From: G942493375 sp942493375
GTDB lineage: Bacteria > Armatimonadota > UBA5829
Length of the DNA stretch: 64,000 nt
Assembly: GCA_942493375.1 (NCBI GenBank)
Contig: OW818698.1
Coordinates: 6,696,001 to 6,760,000 of the forward strand
Reading direction: 5' to 3'
Within the stretch, counting starts at the first letter, position 1, and each line of letters begins with the position of its first letter. A program made the translations under genes and the position numbers. Shown one piece after another: positions 44,946 to 53,885 of this stretch. The notes under the pieces were generated by a model that searched no databases, had not been told where the DNA came from, and worked only from the letters and a program-made list of their open reading frames with translations.

Positions 44946-47900
44946 TTGAGATTTGTCGAAGGACTACTCAAGTTTATAGTCGTTATTGTGCCATTGGTTG
45001 TGCTGCTGACGATGTCCACAACGTATGTGGTTAAGCAAGCCAACCATGCGCTCAATAACGTCCATACGATTGCTGAAGATCAAATCAGCATTGCTTTAGG
45101 GCGTGATATATCAATTCGGTCAATAAAGATATTCCCACTTGGACATGCTGAAGCCTATGGCATTACCCTTCCGGATCTTCCTGGTCCCGGGGCAATTCCC
45201 CGCCAATATCTTGCTGAAGTTGATCATCTGTCAGTCGACTATAATCTGGATGAGCTTATTAATGGCAAAGGTGCTCAGTCGGTAAAGAAAATCACCATCA
45301 ATCGTCCGGTTGTCAACCTTATCCGCAGACCTGATGGTCGGTTAAATATACAGGATCTTGTTAAACCACCGACTGGACCTGCTGGACCACCTTTCAGAGG
45401 CCAGATCAAGATAGTAGATGCAACGGTGTCCTATGATGATCTGAAAGGTTTTGCCAAGCTAAAACGCTTCACTACGAGCCTGAGTAAGGCCAATGCATTC
45501 CTTGATGCCCGACTTCCCGGAGTTTATAGAGCATTGATCAGTGCGACAGGGGAGTCGGATAAGATAAAAAATCTCCGAGTCTCAGCAAGATACGATGAAG
45601 TTACCAAGGCAATACTAGCTAATGTGAATGCTTCAGCCATTTCTTTACCATATGTTGCCGGCATTATTGGACTATCCAGTGATATCCGGATTTTAACAGG
45701 AAATATGGATGTAGTAGCCGGGACGAGGTTTTCATTAGCCAATAGTAAAATAGGTATGCGAGCTTTGGATGCTTCGGTTGCTCTGAGCAATCTTAGTGCT
45801 TCGGCTCCCAAATTTGGCGTAGAGGCAAGTGACTTAACAGGAACTGCCGTGATAACTGGTGAACAATTGGCGGTCAACCTTAATGGAGCTTTCGCCGGAT
45901 CACCCGGAGAGATACGTGGAGTAGTGACAGGCATTCAGAATCCGATGCTTGATTTTGCTGTCAATATACCTAATGTAGATTGTGCATCAATCCTCAAACT
46001 GGTACATTTGCCCAAATCCGTCCAGGGTCTTCAAACTACAGGTAGCGGCAGAATTACTGCAAGAATTAAGGGAGAAGCTGCGGATCCTTATATAGACACT
46101 ACAGCTTATATTCCCCAAATAGAATATGGCCGTTACGTCGTGAAGCAGGTAGCGATCCATGGGCTTTATTCAGAAGGAACAGTCGATGTAGATGGTCTTA
46201 CATTCAGATTTGAAGGAGCCAAAATTGGAGTCGTTGGCAATGTAACTGGTTTTGAACAACACTCCCCGGAGATTAATCTCAAAGGTTGGATCAGAGATCT
46301 GAATATGTCGTCAATTCCAATCCCGAAAGGATACGAGCTATCAGGAACGGGTGGAATGGACTTGACTGCTTCCGGCACTATAAATACTCCGCGGATAGAT
46401 GCAGTTGCCTGGGTGAAAAACCCCTCCGGGAAAAATGCCGGTAAGTCTATTGATGCAGACAAAGTATACGCGAAATTAGGTTGGTTTGATAACACATTGC
46501 TTGTAAAAGATGCGATAGCGGCAGGTATCTTTGGTGGCACACTTGCAGTGACAGGAAAAGCAACTAAAGACCGTCTGGATTTAGCTGTTAGTGCTAGACA
46601 AATTGACTGCAAAAAGGCCGCATCGGCATTTAATGTAAAGGAAGTTGGTGGTTACGCATTTTACGACGGCAAAGTATTCGGGGATCCCAGGAGACCCTGG
46701 GTTGATGGATTACTTGAAGCATTCTCTGTCCGATATAAGGAATACGAAGCTAACTATGTAAAAGGATTAATCTCCGGAAATATCGAGAAACTCAAGATTG
46801 ATGATGGAGTTGTGCTGCGATCTCCGACTGATTTGGGCTTTACAGCTGAACTGAGGGATATTGGTCGAGATGAGATGCCATTTACTGTTGATGCGTTAGT
46901 CCATAGACTGGATATTCAAAACACACTCATGATGTTGAATCGAGATGCCGAAGTGAGTGGGATTGTATCTGGTGATTTGTGGGCATCCGGTATTTTACTC
47001 ACCAAGCCACAGCCGGATAACATTCCTTTCAAGAAGTCGAAGGGATCATTGCTTGCCAACGTAGATGATGGAACAGCATATGGATATCCACTCAAGGCAA
47101 CTCTCAGTTTGAGCTATGACAATGATGTCCTGAGTATTGTTAAGGCAATTGCCAAGAGTGATAAAACAGAACTTACTGCTGGAGGGACAATGGTTCCATC
47201 CACACGAGAAATGAATGTTGATTTCGATTTGCAGGAGTTCGATCTTGCAGAACTTCGTTCCCGTATAGGCAATAAGGTTTACTTCTCGGGTGTTGGCGGA
47301 GCATCGGGCACACTGCGTGGTTTGTGGACTGATCCAACTATAGAAGCGTCCGGATCAGTGGACAACCTCCTTGTTAATAGCCTGGTCTTTGACTCAACAT
47401 CTTTTGAGGCTACTTATGCTTCGGGAATTATCAAGGATGGCGTTGTTGAACTGAAGCGTGGTGACCAATTAATGCATTTGTCGGCAGATAAAGTTGATAT
47501 TCCCGGTAAATATGTTGTTGGAGGCAGTGGTGTTCTGAAAAATGTCAGTGTGACTGATCTCTGGAATGCTGTGCTCTCAACGCCATCTGAAACAGGGAGT
47601 AACATACGAAAGACAGCTGGGAAATTCCCCAGAGTCACTTCTGGTGTGTTGAATGGAGATTTTAAATTGTCCGGCAGTATGGACCAGCTCAATGGTACGG
47701 CTGGTTTGGATGTCAAAAATATCGGTCTGGACAGGGACACAATTGAATCAGTGGAAATGTCTGCTTCAATTGCAGATGGGATTTTAAATCTTGATCAATT
47801 GCTGGCTAAGGTCGGTGAAGGCACTATTGAAGCGACAGGAGCGCCATTCTATTCAAACGGAGAAACAAAAACAACATTCAGCGTACGGAACCTGGATCTG

Positions 47901-49613
47901 AAGTCATTACGTCCGTTTCTTGGTTCTTCTACTCCATCGGGAACAATGGAAGCAGAATTCCTTGCTGAAGGCAGCATTAAGGCTCCATTTGTCAGAGGGT
48001 CTTTGGAGCTTGTACGCCCTGGTTTCGGGAATTTTATCCTGGATGGTATACGTGCGGGCGATGTTCGTATTTCACTGGACAAGAGCGAACTGGATGAGTC
48101 ATTCAGAACTGCATTGGGAAACAAACAGGCCATAGTATTAGCTGACGATGCTGTAGTGTCATTAGCAGATCATCAGTTGAATATTGGTGGTTTCGCTCCC
48201 TGGGATTGGTCTGAGTTCAACATTCCAAAGGACCTACCATTGAATGTTACGGCCAGCATCAAGAACCAACAGATGTCTACGCTGGCTGCATTATCGCCTC
48301 TATTTGATGCGGCTAATACATCAGGAATCCTTCAGGGATCATTTGACCTTACCGGCACACTCGCTAAGCACCAGTTTGGCGGAGGAGTCACGCTGAAAGA
48401 TGGTCGTGTGGCTATAACTGGTTTCAAGAACAAGTTCAATAATATTAACCTGGACCTGGGGTTCGTTGGTGGTGACCAGTTGAGTGTCAATCAGTTTACC
48501 ATTGGTTCTGATCTTGGCGGAAAACTCTATGTCAAACCGGGGGGATATGTTAAGTTCGCCGGGAATCCTGGTGGTGAAGCAAATATTCAGGTAGTTGCAG
48601 ATGGATTCAAGGTTGGTGAAAAAAACTTCTTTGGAATGACTGAGGACCTTTTGTTGAAGTTGGATGCAGGACTTGGGTTGAATGGGTCTATATTGAAACC
48701 TGATATTCACGATCAGGATGTTGATAATGTGAAGGGTGGAATTGTCATTTCAGACTCTAAGATGGTTTTCGCAATTCCTGAAGCAAAGACCACAAAGACT
48801 ACCAAACCATTTGATTTTGATCCAACATTCGACATTTCTATGCGTTTGGGAGATAATGTCTTAATACAGCCGCCAGCCTTGAAGATAGTAACAACTGGTG
48901 GAGGTAAACTTATTGGCAGTCTCAATAATCCTGATCTCACTCTCGATCTTGGAGTGAAACAAGGGTACATGGTTATGGCGGCCAGAAGAATGAGAGTTAC
49001 ACCTGGTGGATCACTGGCAGTGCATTATGCACCGCCAGCAGATTTATCACGGAGAGCTGATTATCAACCGGAAGTCAATGTTGACTTCCAGGCATCTACT
49101 TCTCTGACGGCATCAAATGCATTCGGGAAGAAAGAAAGATATCTTGTCTCGATAGGTGCTACTGGTAGTCTAGCGAAGATGAATGTGGATCTGACCTCCA
49201 AACCGGAAGGTCTTTCCAAAGAACAGATACTAGCCGAGTTGGGGCATGTTGGAGCACTTGGTTCGGGTGGAGTTGAGATAGAAAAAGAACTTAGCAATAT
49301 TGTATCTGCTGTTGGTTCAAGTACTTTGTTCTCACCTATTGAGACGATTTTTGTCGAGCAATTGGGTTTTGAACAGTTTTCTCTTGACTACAGCAGGTCA
49401 GCACAATCATCGCTATATTTTTCAAGGACATTGCCTGGTAACTTCTATGTGTCTTATTTCCAAACTCTGAAGGCAGGCTTGACTAATGAAGATAGCAAAA
49501 AGTTTGAATTAAAGTTAGGATATAGACCTAAAGGACCATATCAATTGACTGTAGGTGTTGACGATCAACAGGTGTATTCGATGGAATTATCCATTTCGAA
49601 GCTATTCAATTAA
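44946..49613 (+). CDS. tamB: TamB-like inner-membrane anchored giant (DUF490 at C-terminus)
   Basis: 1555 aa. One N-terminal membrane anchor (FVEGLLKFIVVIVPLVVLL), then a very long run of beta-rich AsmA/TamB repeats, and a C-terminal DUF490 domain (GGGKLIGSLNNPDLTLDL, LTSKPEGLSKEQILAELG, VEQLGFEQFSLDYS). TamB-family proteins form a hydrophobic groove bridging inner and outer membranes for lipid transport or outer-membrane protein assembly. TTG start at 44946 follows GAGGAGTAG of the lipB end. bamA and an ECF sigma factor follow, which supports an envelope role. Confidence 0.88.
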   Translation: MRFVEGLLKFIVVIVPLVVLLTMSTTYVVKQANHALNNVHTIAEDQISIALGRDISIRSIKIFPLGHAEAYGITLPDLPGPGAIPRQYLAEVDHLSVDYNLDELINGKGAQSVKKITINRPVVNLIRRPDGRLNIQDLVKPPTGPAGPPFRGQIKIVDATVSYDDLKGFAKLKRFTTSLSKANAFLDARLPGVYRALISATGESDKIKNLRVSARYDEVTKAILANVNASAISLPYVAGIIGLSSDIRILTGNMDVVAGTRFSLANSKIGMRALDASVALSNLSASAPKFGVEASDLTGTAVITGEQLAVNLNGAFAGSPGEIRGVVTGIQNPMLDFAVNIPNVDCASILKLVHLPKSVQGLQTTGSGRITARIKGEAADPYIDTTAYIPQIEYGRYVVKQVAIHGLYSEGTVDVDGLTFRFEGAKIGVVGNVTGFEQHSPEINLKGWIRDLNMSSIPIPKGYELSGTGGMDLTASGTINTPRIDAVAWVKNPSGKNAGKSIDADKVYAKLGWFDNTLLVKDAIAAGIFGGTLAVTGKATKDRLDLAVSARQIDCKKAASAFNVKEVGGYAFYDGKVFGDPRRPWVDGLLEAFSVRYKEYEANYVKGLISGNIEKLKIDDGVVLRSPTDLGFTAELRDIGRDEMPFTVDALVHRLDIQNTLMMLNRDAEVSGIVSGDLWASGILLTKPQPDNIPFKKSKGSLLANVDDGTAYGYPLKATLSLSYDNDVLSIVKAIAKSDKTELTAGGTMVPSTREMNVDFDLQEFDLAELRSRIGNKVYFSGVGGASGTLRGLWTDPTIEASGSVDNLLVNSLVFDSTSFEATYASGIIKDGVVELKRGDQLMHLSADKVDIPGKYVVGGSGVLKNVSVTDLWNAVLSTPSETGSNIRKTAGKFPRVTSGVLNGDFKLSGSMDQLNGTAGLDVKNIGLDRDTIESVEMSASIADGILNLDQLLAKVGEGTIEATGAPFYSNGETKTTFSVRNLDLKSLRPFLGSSTPSGTMEAEFLAEGSIKAPFVRGSLELVRPGFGNFILDGIRAGDVRISLDKSELDESFRTALGNKQAIVLADDAVVSLADHQLNIGGFAPWDWSEFNIPKDLPLNVTASIKNQQMSTLAALSPLFDAANTSGILQGSFDLTGTLAKHQFGGGVTLKDGRVAITGFKNKFNNINLDLGFVGGDQLSVNQFTIGSDLGGKLYVKPGGYVKFAGNPGGEANIQVVADGFKVGEKNFFGMTEDLLLKLDAGLGLNGSILKPDIHDQDVDNVKGGIVISDSKMVFAIPEAKTTKTTKPFDFDPTFDISMRLGDNVLIQPPALKIVTTGGGKLIGSLNNPDLTLDLGVKQGYMVMAARRMRVTPGGSLAVHYAPPADLSRRADYQPEVNVDFQASTSLTASNAFGKKERYLVSIGATGSLAKMNVDLTSKPEGLSKEQILAELGHVGALGSGGVEIEKELSNIVSAVGSSTLFSPIETIFVEQLGFEQFSLDYSRSAQSSLYFSRTLPGNFYVSYFQTLKAGLTNEDSKKFELKLGYRPKGPYQLTVGVDDQQVYSMELSISKLFN

Positions 49614-49765
49614 TCTACAGAATACGATGCATATTGATAATGAACAGGATATAGTGCACTTTTTCAACGGATGAGCCACTATTTAGTTATTGTTCATATA
49701 TAAGTAGCGATCCTGAGTGTTTTTTGGCAATCTGAAGCTGTTTGAGTCGTCCTTGATAAGTGTTG

Positions 49766-49838
49766 CCCGCATTATTCATGACTAAATCAGCCTTTTTTCT
49801 TGGTACTGGGCTAAAGCAAGTATGATGAATAACACGAG
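49766..49838. repeat. Decayed copy D of the dispersed repeat
   Basis: CCCGCATTATTCATGAC at 49766 and TGATGAATAACACGAG ending at 49838 resemble the outer arms; the interior differs from the good copies. It occupies much of the 275-base gap between the tamB-like gene and the sigma factor; otherwise I see nothing in that gap. Confidence 0.5.
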
Positions 49839-49888
49839 TTGGTTGATTGAATGCATGCAGTAAGCGATTCAATTGGGACGTAGCTCTA

Positions 49889-50422
49889 GTGGATTTTGAA
49901 GAACTTCTCGATAAATATGAGAAGCCAATATACAATTTAATATTGCGTTTAGTGGGGGATGCTGATGAAGCAGCTGATCTTACTCAGGATGTGTTCGTGT
50001 CGGCATATAAAAACGCCGACAAATTTCGGAGTGATTCCTCAGAGTATACCTGGCTTTATCGTATAGCTGTAAATCGTTGTAAAAACCGGTTTAGGCAAAT
50101 GGTCAGAAAAAGAGTAAAAGATACATTCTCTTTGGATGATGAGGCGAAGAGTTATGACTCTGCAGAACCACTCGCCGCATCAAAGACTCCCGATACACCA
50201 TGGGAGAGTCTGGACAGAAAAGAACTGCGCAAACACATTGAAGAGGCTATTGTCAGGCTGCCATATGATCACCGTGTTGTTGTCGTTCTACGAGATATGC
50301 AGGATATGACATATCAGGAGATAGGTGATGTAATTGGAGTAACGGCAGATATTGTTCGGACCAGGCTGGCACGAGCAAGGAGTTCCCTTCGGAAGACTCT
50401 TGAGCCATATATCAGACCATGA
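49889..50422 (+). CDS. ECF sigma factor (sigma70 family)
   Basis: 177 aa from the GTG at 49889. Region 2: DEAADLTQDVFVSAYKNADKFR and YTWLYRIAVNRCKNRFR; region 4: RLPYDHRVVVVLRDMQDMTYQEIG and VRTRLARARSSLRKTL. No anti-sigma gene with a zinc-finger or transmembrane signature is adjacent. Lies between tamB-like and bamA genes and may respond to envelope stress, which is inference. A TTG at 49847 would add 14 residues unlike other ECF N-termini. Confidence 0.88.
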   Translation: MDFEELLDKYEKPIYNLILRLVGDADEAADLTQDVFVSAYKNADKFRSDSSEYTWLYRIAVNRCKNRFRQMVRKRVKDTFSLDDEAKSYDSAEPLAASKTPDTPWESLDRKELRKHIEEAIVRLPYDHRVVVVLRDMQDMTYQEIGDVIGVTADIVRTRLARARSSLRKTLEPYIRP

Positions 50423-50524
50423 AATGTTGCTAATATTTATTATTCTAGTTAGCATATTGTTACCGTTGTATAATGAACGTGCACTTGGATTGTATGATCC
50501 TTCATGATAACGAGGAGTGAAATG

Positions 50525-52342
50525 ATGCAGAACCACAAAACTAGATTCCTGGTGTGTCTTGTGATTGCCGGTATGGCACTGGGATTACCGGTCCAGCCGC
50601 AGGAACAAGAATCCAACAAGATTGGACAGATTCTCGTGACCGGGAACCAGAACATTAACACCGACACTATTCAGAACGCAATTACCAGCAAAGTCGGGGA
50701 TGAATATACGCAGCAGGCAATAGACAATGATGTTGCGTCAATAAAGACATTAGGGTATTTCTCTGGCGTTGTAGCAAGAAGACTGATTGAGCCAAGTGGA
50801 CTCAAAGTAACATTTGAAGTTGTTGAGCATCCAAAGGTCACCTCAATTGCTGTTACTGGTAGTGATCCCATCCCAGCAGCGAAGATTGTAGAGAAAATGA
50901 AGACCAAGATTGGAATGGTGCTGAACGAAATCACACTAAGGCAAGACTTGGAAACTATACAGTCGATATTCGCTGATGAAGGTTACTTCGCCATACCAGC
51001 CGGGGAACCACCGATCGATGAAAAGGGCGCTCTCACTATTCCTATGATGGTCAACAAAGTAGGCAAAGTAATCATAACTGGAAACAAGAAGACAAAGCCC
51101 TGGGTGTTCACGCGAGAGATGAAGACTCAACCAGGTAAATTCCTCAATCTCAAAACGCTAAATGAGGATATATTCACTATTTATAGTCTCGATATTCTTG
51201 AAGATATAAAGCAGTACCAGATTACTGCTGGTGCACAACCGGGTACAGCTGATATTACGCTTCCAATCGTTGAAAAGAAAACCGGACAGGTCAGTGCTGG
51301 TGTTGGATACAGCAGTGGACAAAAACTGGTCGGTCAAGTTAGACTTTCCGATTCAAACTTCCGTGGTAAAGCCCAGGGAGTCAATTTGCTGTGGGAACGC
51401 AGTGCTTCCGGGGGTGTTGGAGGGAATTCAAGCTTCGAGCTCGGTTTTGTTGAGCCATGGCTTGATAGTCACCGCACATCCCTGTCAGTAAATGCATACA
51501 ACAAAATACAATACAGGTTCTCTTCTGGAGTATTTGGCGGCGGCTCGATAGTTACTGACCAGACATACAATGAACGCCGTAAAGGTGGAGACCTGACATT
51601 TGGTCGTCCATTCGGTAATCACTTCAGAGTCTTCCTTGGTGGAAGATTTGAGAATGTAGATACGGACCCATCATTGCTCTCCGGCGCTGGTGAGCTTGCC
51701 TCAGTAGTTCAGAGAGGTGATGTAATGGGGGTGTCTTCAAGATTTGAACTCGATACAAGAGACGTAAGAGTTGATCCTTCTATCGGAGCATTCAATTCAC
51801 TTGCAGTTGAGTTTGGCCAGGTAAAGTCAACTCGATATGGTGCAAGTCCTGAGTTCCTACCCATACCTTTTGACGGTTCATTCAAGAAGATGTCACTTGA
51901 CTTGAGAACATATATTCCGCTTAAAGGTGGACGCAAGAAAGCTCCCACAGACAAGAGATTGACTCTTGCTCTGCGCTCCAGAGTGGGCTTTGCATCCGGT
52001 AAGCTGCCATTCTTCGAGCATTTCTTTGCTGGAGGAGCAGATACTCTCAGAGGATATCGAGAGGACAGATTCTACGGAAAACAGATGTGGTTGAATACAG
52101 CCGAACTAAGAATCCCAATTAGTTCAGGATTCCAGGCTGTTGTTTTCGGCGATTATGGAGATGCATGGGATGCAAATCCTGACTTCCAGGTGGGATCTCT
52201 GACTCAACACAGCAAGTTTGTAGGAAATCTGTCTGGTGGAGTTGGCATGGGATTTGCTACACCAATGGGATTCATCAGACTGGACTATGGTTCAGGCAAG
52301 GAAGGCGCACGAACCCACTTTAATATAGGTCAGTCTTTCTAG
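50525..52342 (+). CDS. bamA: Outer-membrane protein assembly factor BamA (Omp85)
   Basis: 605 aa. Signal peptide QNHKTRFLVCLVIAGMALGLP, then about three POTRA domains (ILVTGNQNINTDTIQNAI; VEHPKVTSIAVTGSDPIPA; VGKVIITGNKKTKPWVF) and a 16-strand barrel with RGYREDRFYGKQMW (RGY/F motif of the lid loop) and terminal Phe. Shorter than the five-POTRA proteobacterial BamA. GAGGAG precedes the ATG pair at 50522/50525. Ends just before a strong terminator. Confidence 0.92.
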   Translation: MQNHKTRFLVCLVIAGMALGLPVQPQEQESNKIGQILVTGNQNINTDTIQNAITSKVGDEYTQQAIDNDVASIKTLGYFSGVVARRLIEPSGLKVTFEVVEHPKVTSIAVTGSDPIPAAKIVEKMKTKIGMVLNEITLRQDLETIQSIFADEGYFAIPAGEPPIDEKGALTIPMMVNKVGKVIITGNKKTKPWVFTREMKTQPGKFLNLKTLNEDIFTIYSLDILEDIKQYQITAGAQPGTADITLPIVEKKTGQVSAGVGYSSGQKLVGQVRLSDSNFRGKAQGVNLLWERSASGGVGGNSSFELGFVEPWLDSHRTSLSVNAYNKIQYRFSSGVFGGGSIVTDQTYNERRKGGDLTFGRPFGNHFRVFLGGRFENVDTDPSLLSGAGELASVVQRGDVMGVSSRFELDTRDVRVDPSIGAFNSLAVEFGQVKSTRYGASPEFLPIPFDGSFKKMSLDLRTYIPLKGGRKKAPTDKRLTLALRSRVGFASGKLPFFEHFFAGGADTLRGYREDRFYGKQMWLNTAELRIPISSGFQAVVFGDYGDAWDANPDFQVGSLTQHSKFVGNLSGGVGMGFATPMGFIRLDYGSGKEGARTHFNIGQSF

Positions 52343-52362
52343 ACTTTTTGAAGTTACATAAC

Positions 52363-52398
52363 GAGGGTTGGACTTTTATAGTCTAGCCCTCTTTTTTT
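52363..52398 (+). terminator. Rho-independent terminator after bamA
   Basis: GAGGGTTGGACT pairs with AGTCTAGCCCTC around a short TTTTAT loop (one bulge), followed by seven T residues. Confidence 0.85.
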
Positions 52399-52444
52399 GG
52401 ATTTACTATATACTATTTCTAGCAGTATCGTAAGAGGTGAGATC

Positions 52445-53845
52445 ATGACCGTATCATCTGATGTATTCAATAACATAATGGCAGGTGCCGCTATCGTGGA
52501 TATAACCCCCGGAGCAGGAGTTCACCTGTCAGGTGATATTGGAAGATACAGGCCTGCAGAAGTCATCATAGATAAGACATATGCAAAGGCAGTCATCATT
52601 GAAGCAGGCCCAAAGAGTATATGTATTGTCTCTCTGGATGTTACGATAATCTGTAAGGAGTATACGGACCAAATACGCGCAGCAGCAACCGAGCTTGGTC
52701 TCGATCCTGAATCGGTAATGGTACACGCTACACAGACTCATTCTGCCCCCGGGGTTGGTCGGTTTATGGCTGATCAGGATTTTACAGGTATACCTGAGGG
52801 CAAGGAGTGGATAGGTGGAGGAGAGCCGGGATACAGTGATTTTGCGGCGAAAGGTGCCATTGAGGCGATACGCCAGGCACTCCACAATAAAAAACCAGTC
52901 CGTATAGGGGCACTGAGTGGTCTTGAAGGCAGACTTGCATTTAATCGAAGAGCAGTAATGAAAGACGGTTCAGTGGGTATGCCGGGATCCGGTTGGGAGA
53001 AGCCATATGGCCCGAATTGGATCAAATATATGGAGGGTCCCATGGACCCGGAACTGGGCATTATCTGTATTCAAGATAGTGATCTGCATATGGTTGCGAT
53101 GCTGCCGCATTATACTTGTCATCCTGTTCATGTATTTACTAAAGGCAGACTGGTATCTGCGGACTGGCCGGGTGAACTTGGGCTGCAACTTCAAAAACTC
53201 CATGGGGAGTCTTGTGTTCCGCTGATAATCAATGGGTGTTGTGGCAATATCAATCCATGGGATCCGTTTGATCCTGATTATCCAAATGACCACAAGAGAA
53301 TGGGAAGGATGCTTGCTGAGACTGCTCAAGGTCTTATTGAAAAAATCTCCTTTGATGAAGAACCAGTAATTGACTACCGGGTAGAGCATGTTAGTTTGCC
53401 TATCAGGGACGTTGAACAGTCGGAATTGGACTGGGCAGAAGAAATACTTTCAAAGAATCCAACACCTCTTTGGACTGATGAGACTCAGACGGCAATTGAA
53501 TGGGACTGGATGAGGGCAGCCGGCATATTAAGTGTGCATTTAATAAAGCAGAGAGAGCAGACGTTGAATTATGAGATACAGGTAATGCGTATTGGCAGCA
53601 TTGCACTTGTCGGCTTGCCAGGTGAGCCATTCGTGGAAGGCCAACTCGCCATTAAGATGGGTTCAAAAGCGAGGCTTACATATGTTGCTCATTGCTGCAC
53701 TCAATATGTAGGTTACATACCTACTATAGATGCATTCAAGCGCGGTGGTCACGAGGTAAATACTACCTATTGGGCGAAAATGATTCCAGGAACACTGGAG
53801 TTGATATCTGATAAAGCTGTGGCAATGATAAATGAGATGTTTTAA
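52445..53845 (+). CDS. Neutral/alkaline ceramidase-like protein (N-terminal domain family)
   Basis: 466 aa from the ATG at 52445 (GAGGTGA upstream). N-terminus AAIVDITPGAGVHLSG and VSLDVTII.., HATQTHSAPGVGRF and the metal-binding-like PHYTCHPV and GCCGNINPW segments match the neutral ceramidase N-terminal family. There is no signal peptide, so the protein appears cytoplasmic. True ceramidase activity is doubtful; in many bacteria such proteins sit with sugar-catabolism genes. Followed after 40 bases by the DUF4091 gene. Confidence 0.85.
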   Translation: MTVSSDVFNNIMAGAAIVDITPGAGVHLSGDIGRYRPAEVIIDKTYAKAVIIEAGPKSICIVSLDVTIICKEYTDQIRAAATELGLDPESVMVHATQTHSAPGVGRFMADQDFTGIPEGKEWIGGGEPGYSDFAAKGAIEAIRQALHNKKPVRIGALSGLEGRLAFNRRAVMKDGSVGMPGSGWEKPYGPNWIKYMEGPMDPELGIICIQDSDLHMVAMLPHYTCHPVHVFTKGRLVSADWPGELGLQLQKLHGESCVPLIINGCCGNINPWDPFDPDYPNDHKRMGRMLAETAQGLIEKISFDEEPVIDYRVEHVSLPIRDVEQSELDWAEEILSKNPTPLWTDETQTAIEWDWMRAAGILSVHLIKQREQTLNYEIQVMRIGSIALVGLPGEPFVEGQLAIKMGSKARLTYVAHCCTQYVGYIPTIDAFKRGGHEVNTTYWAKMIPGTLELISDKAVAMINEMF

Positions 53846-53885
53846 CCCGCATTTCCATAGCTGCACAATGGCTTTGAGAGGTTAT

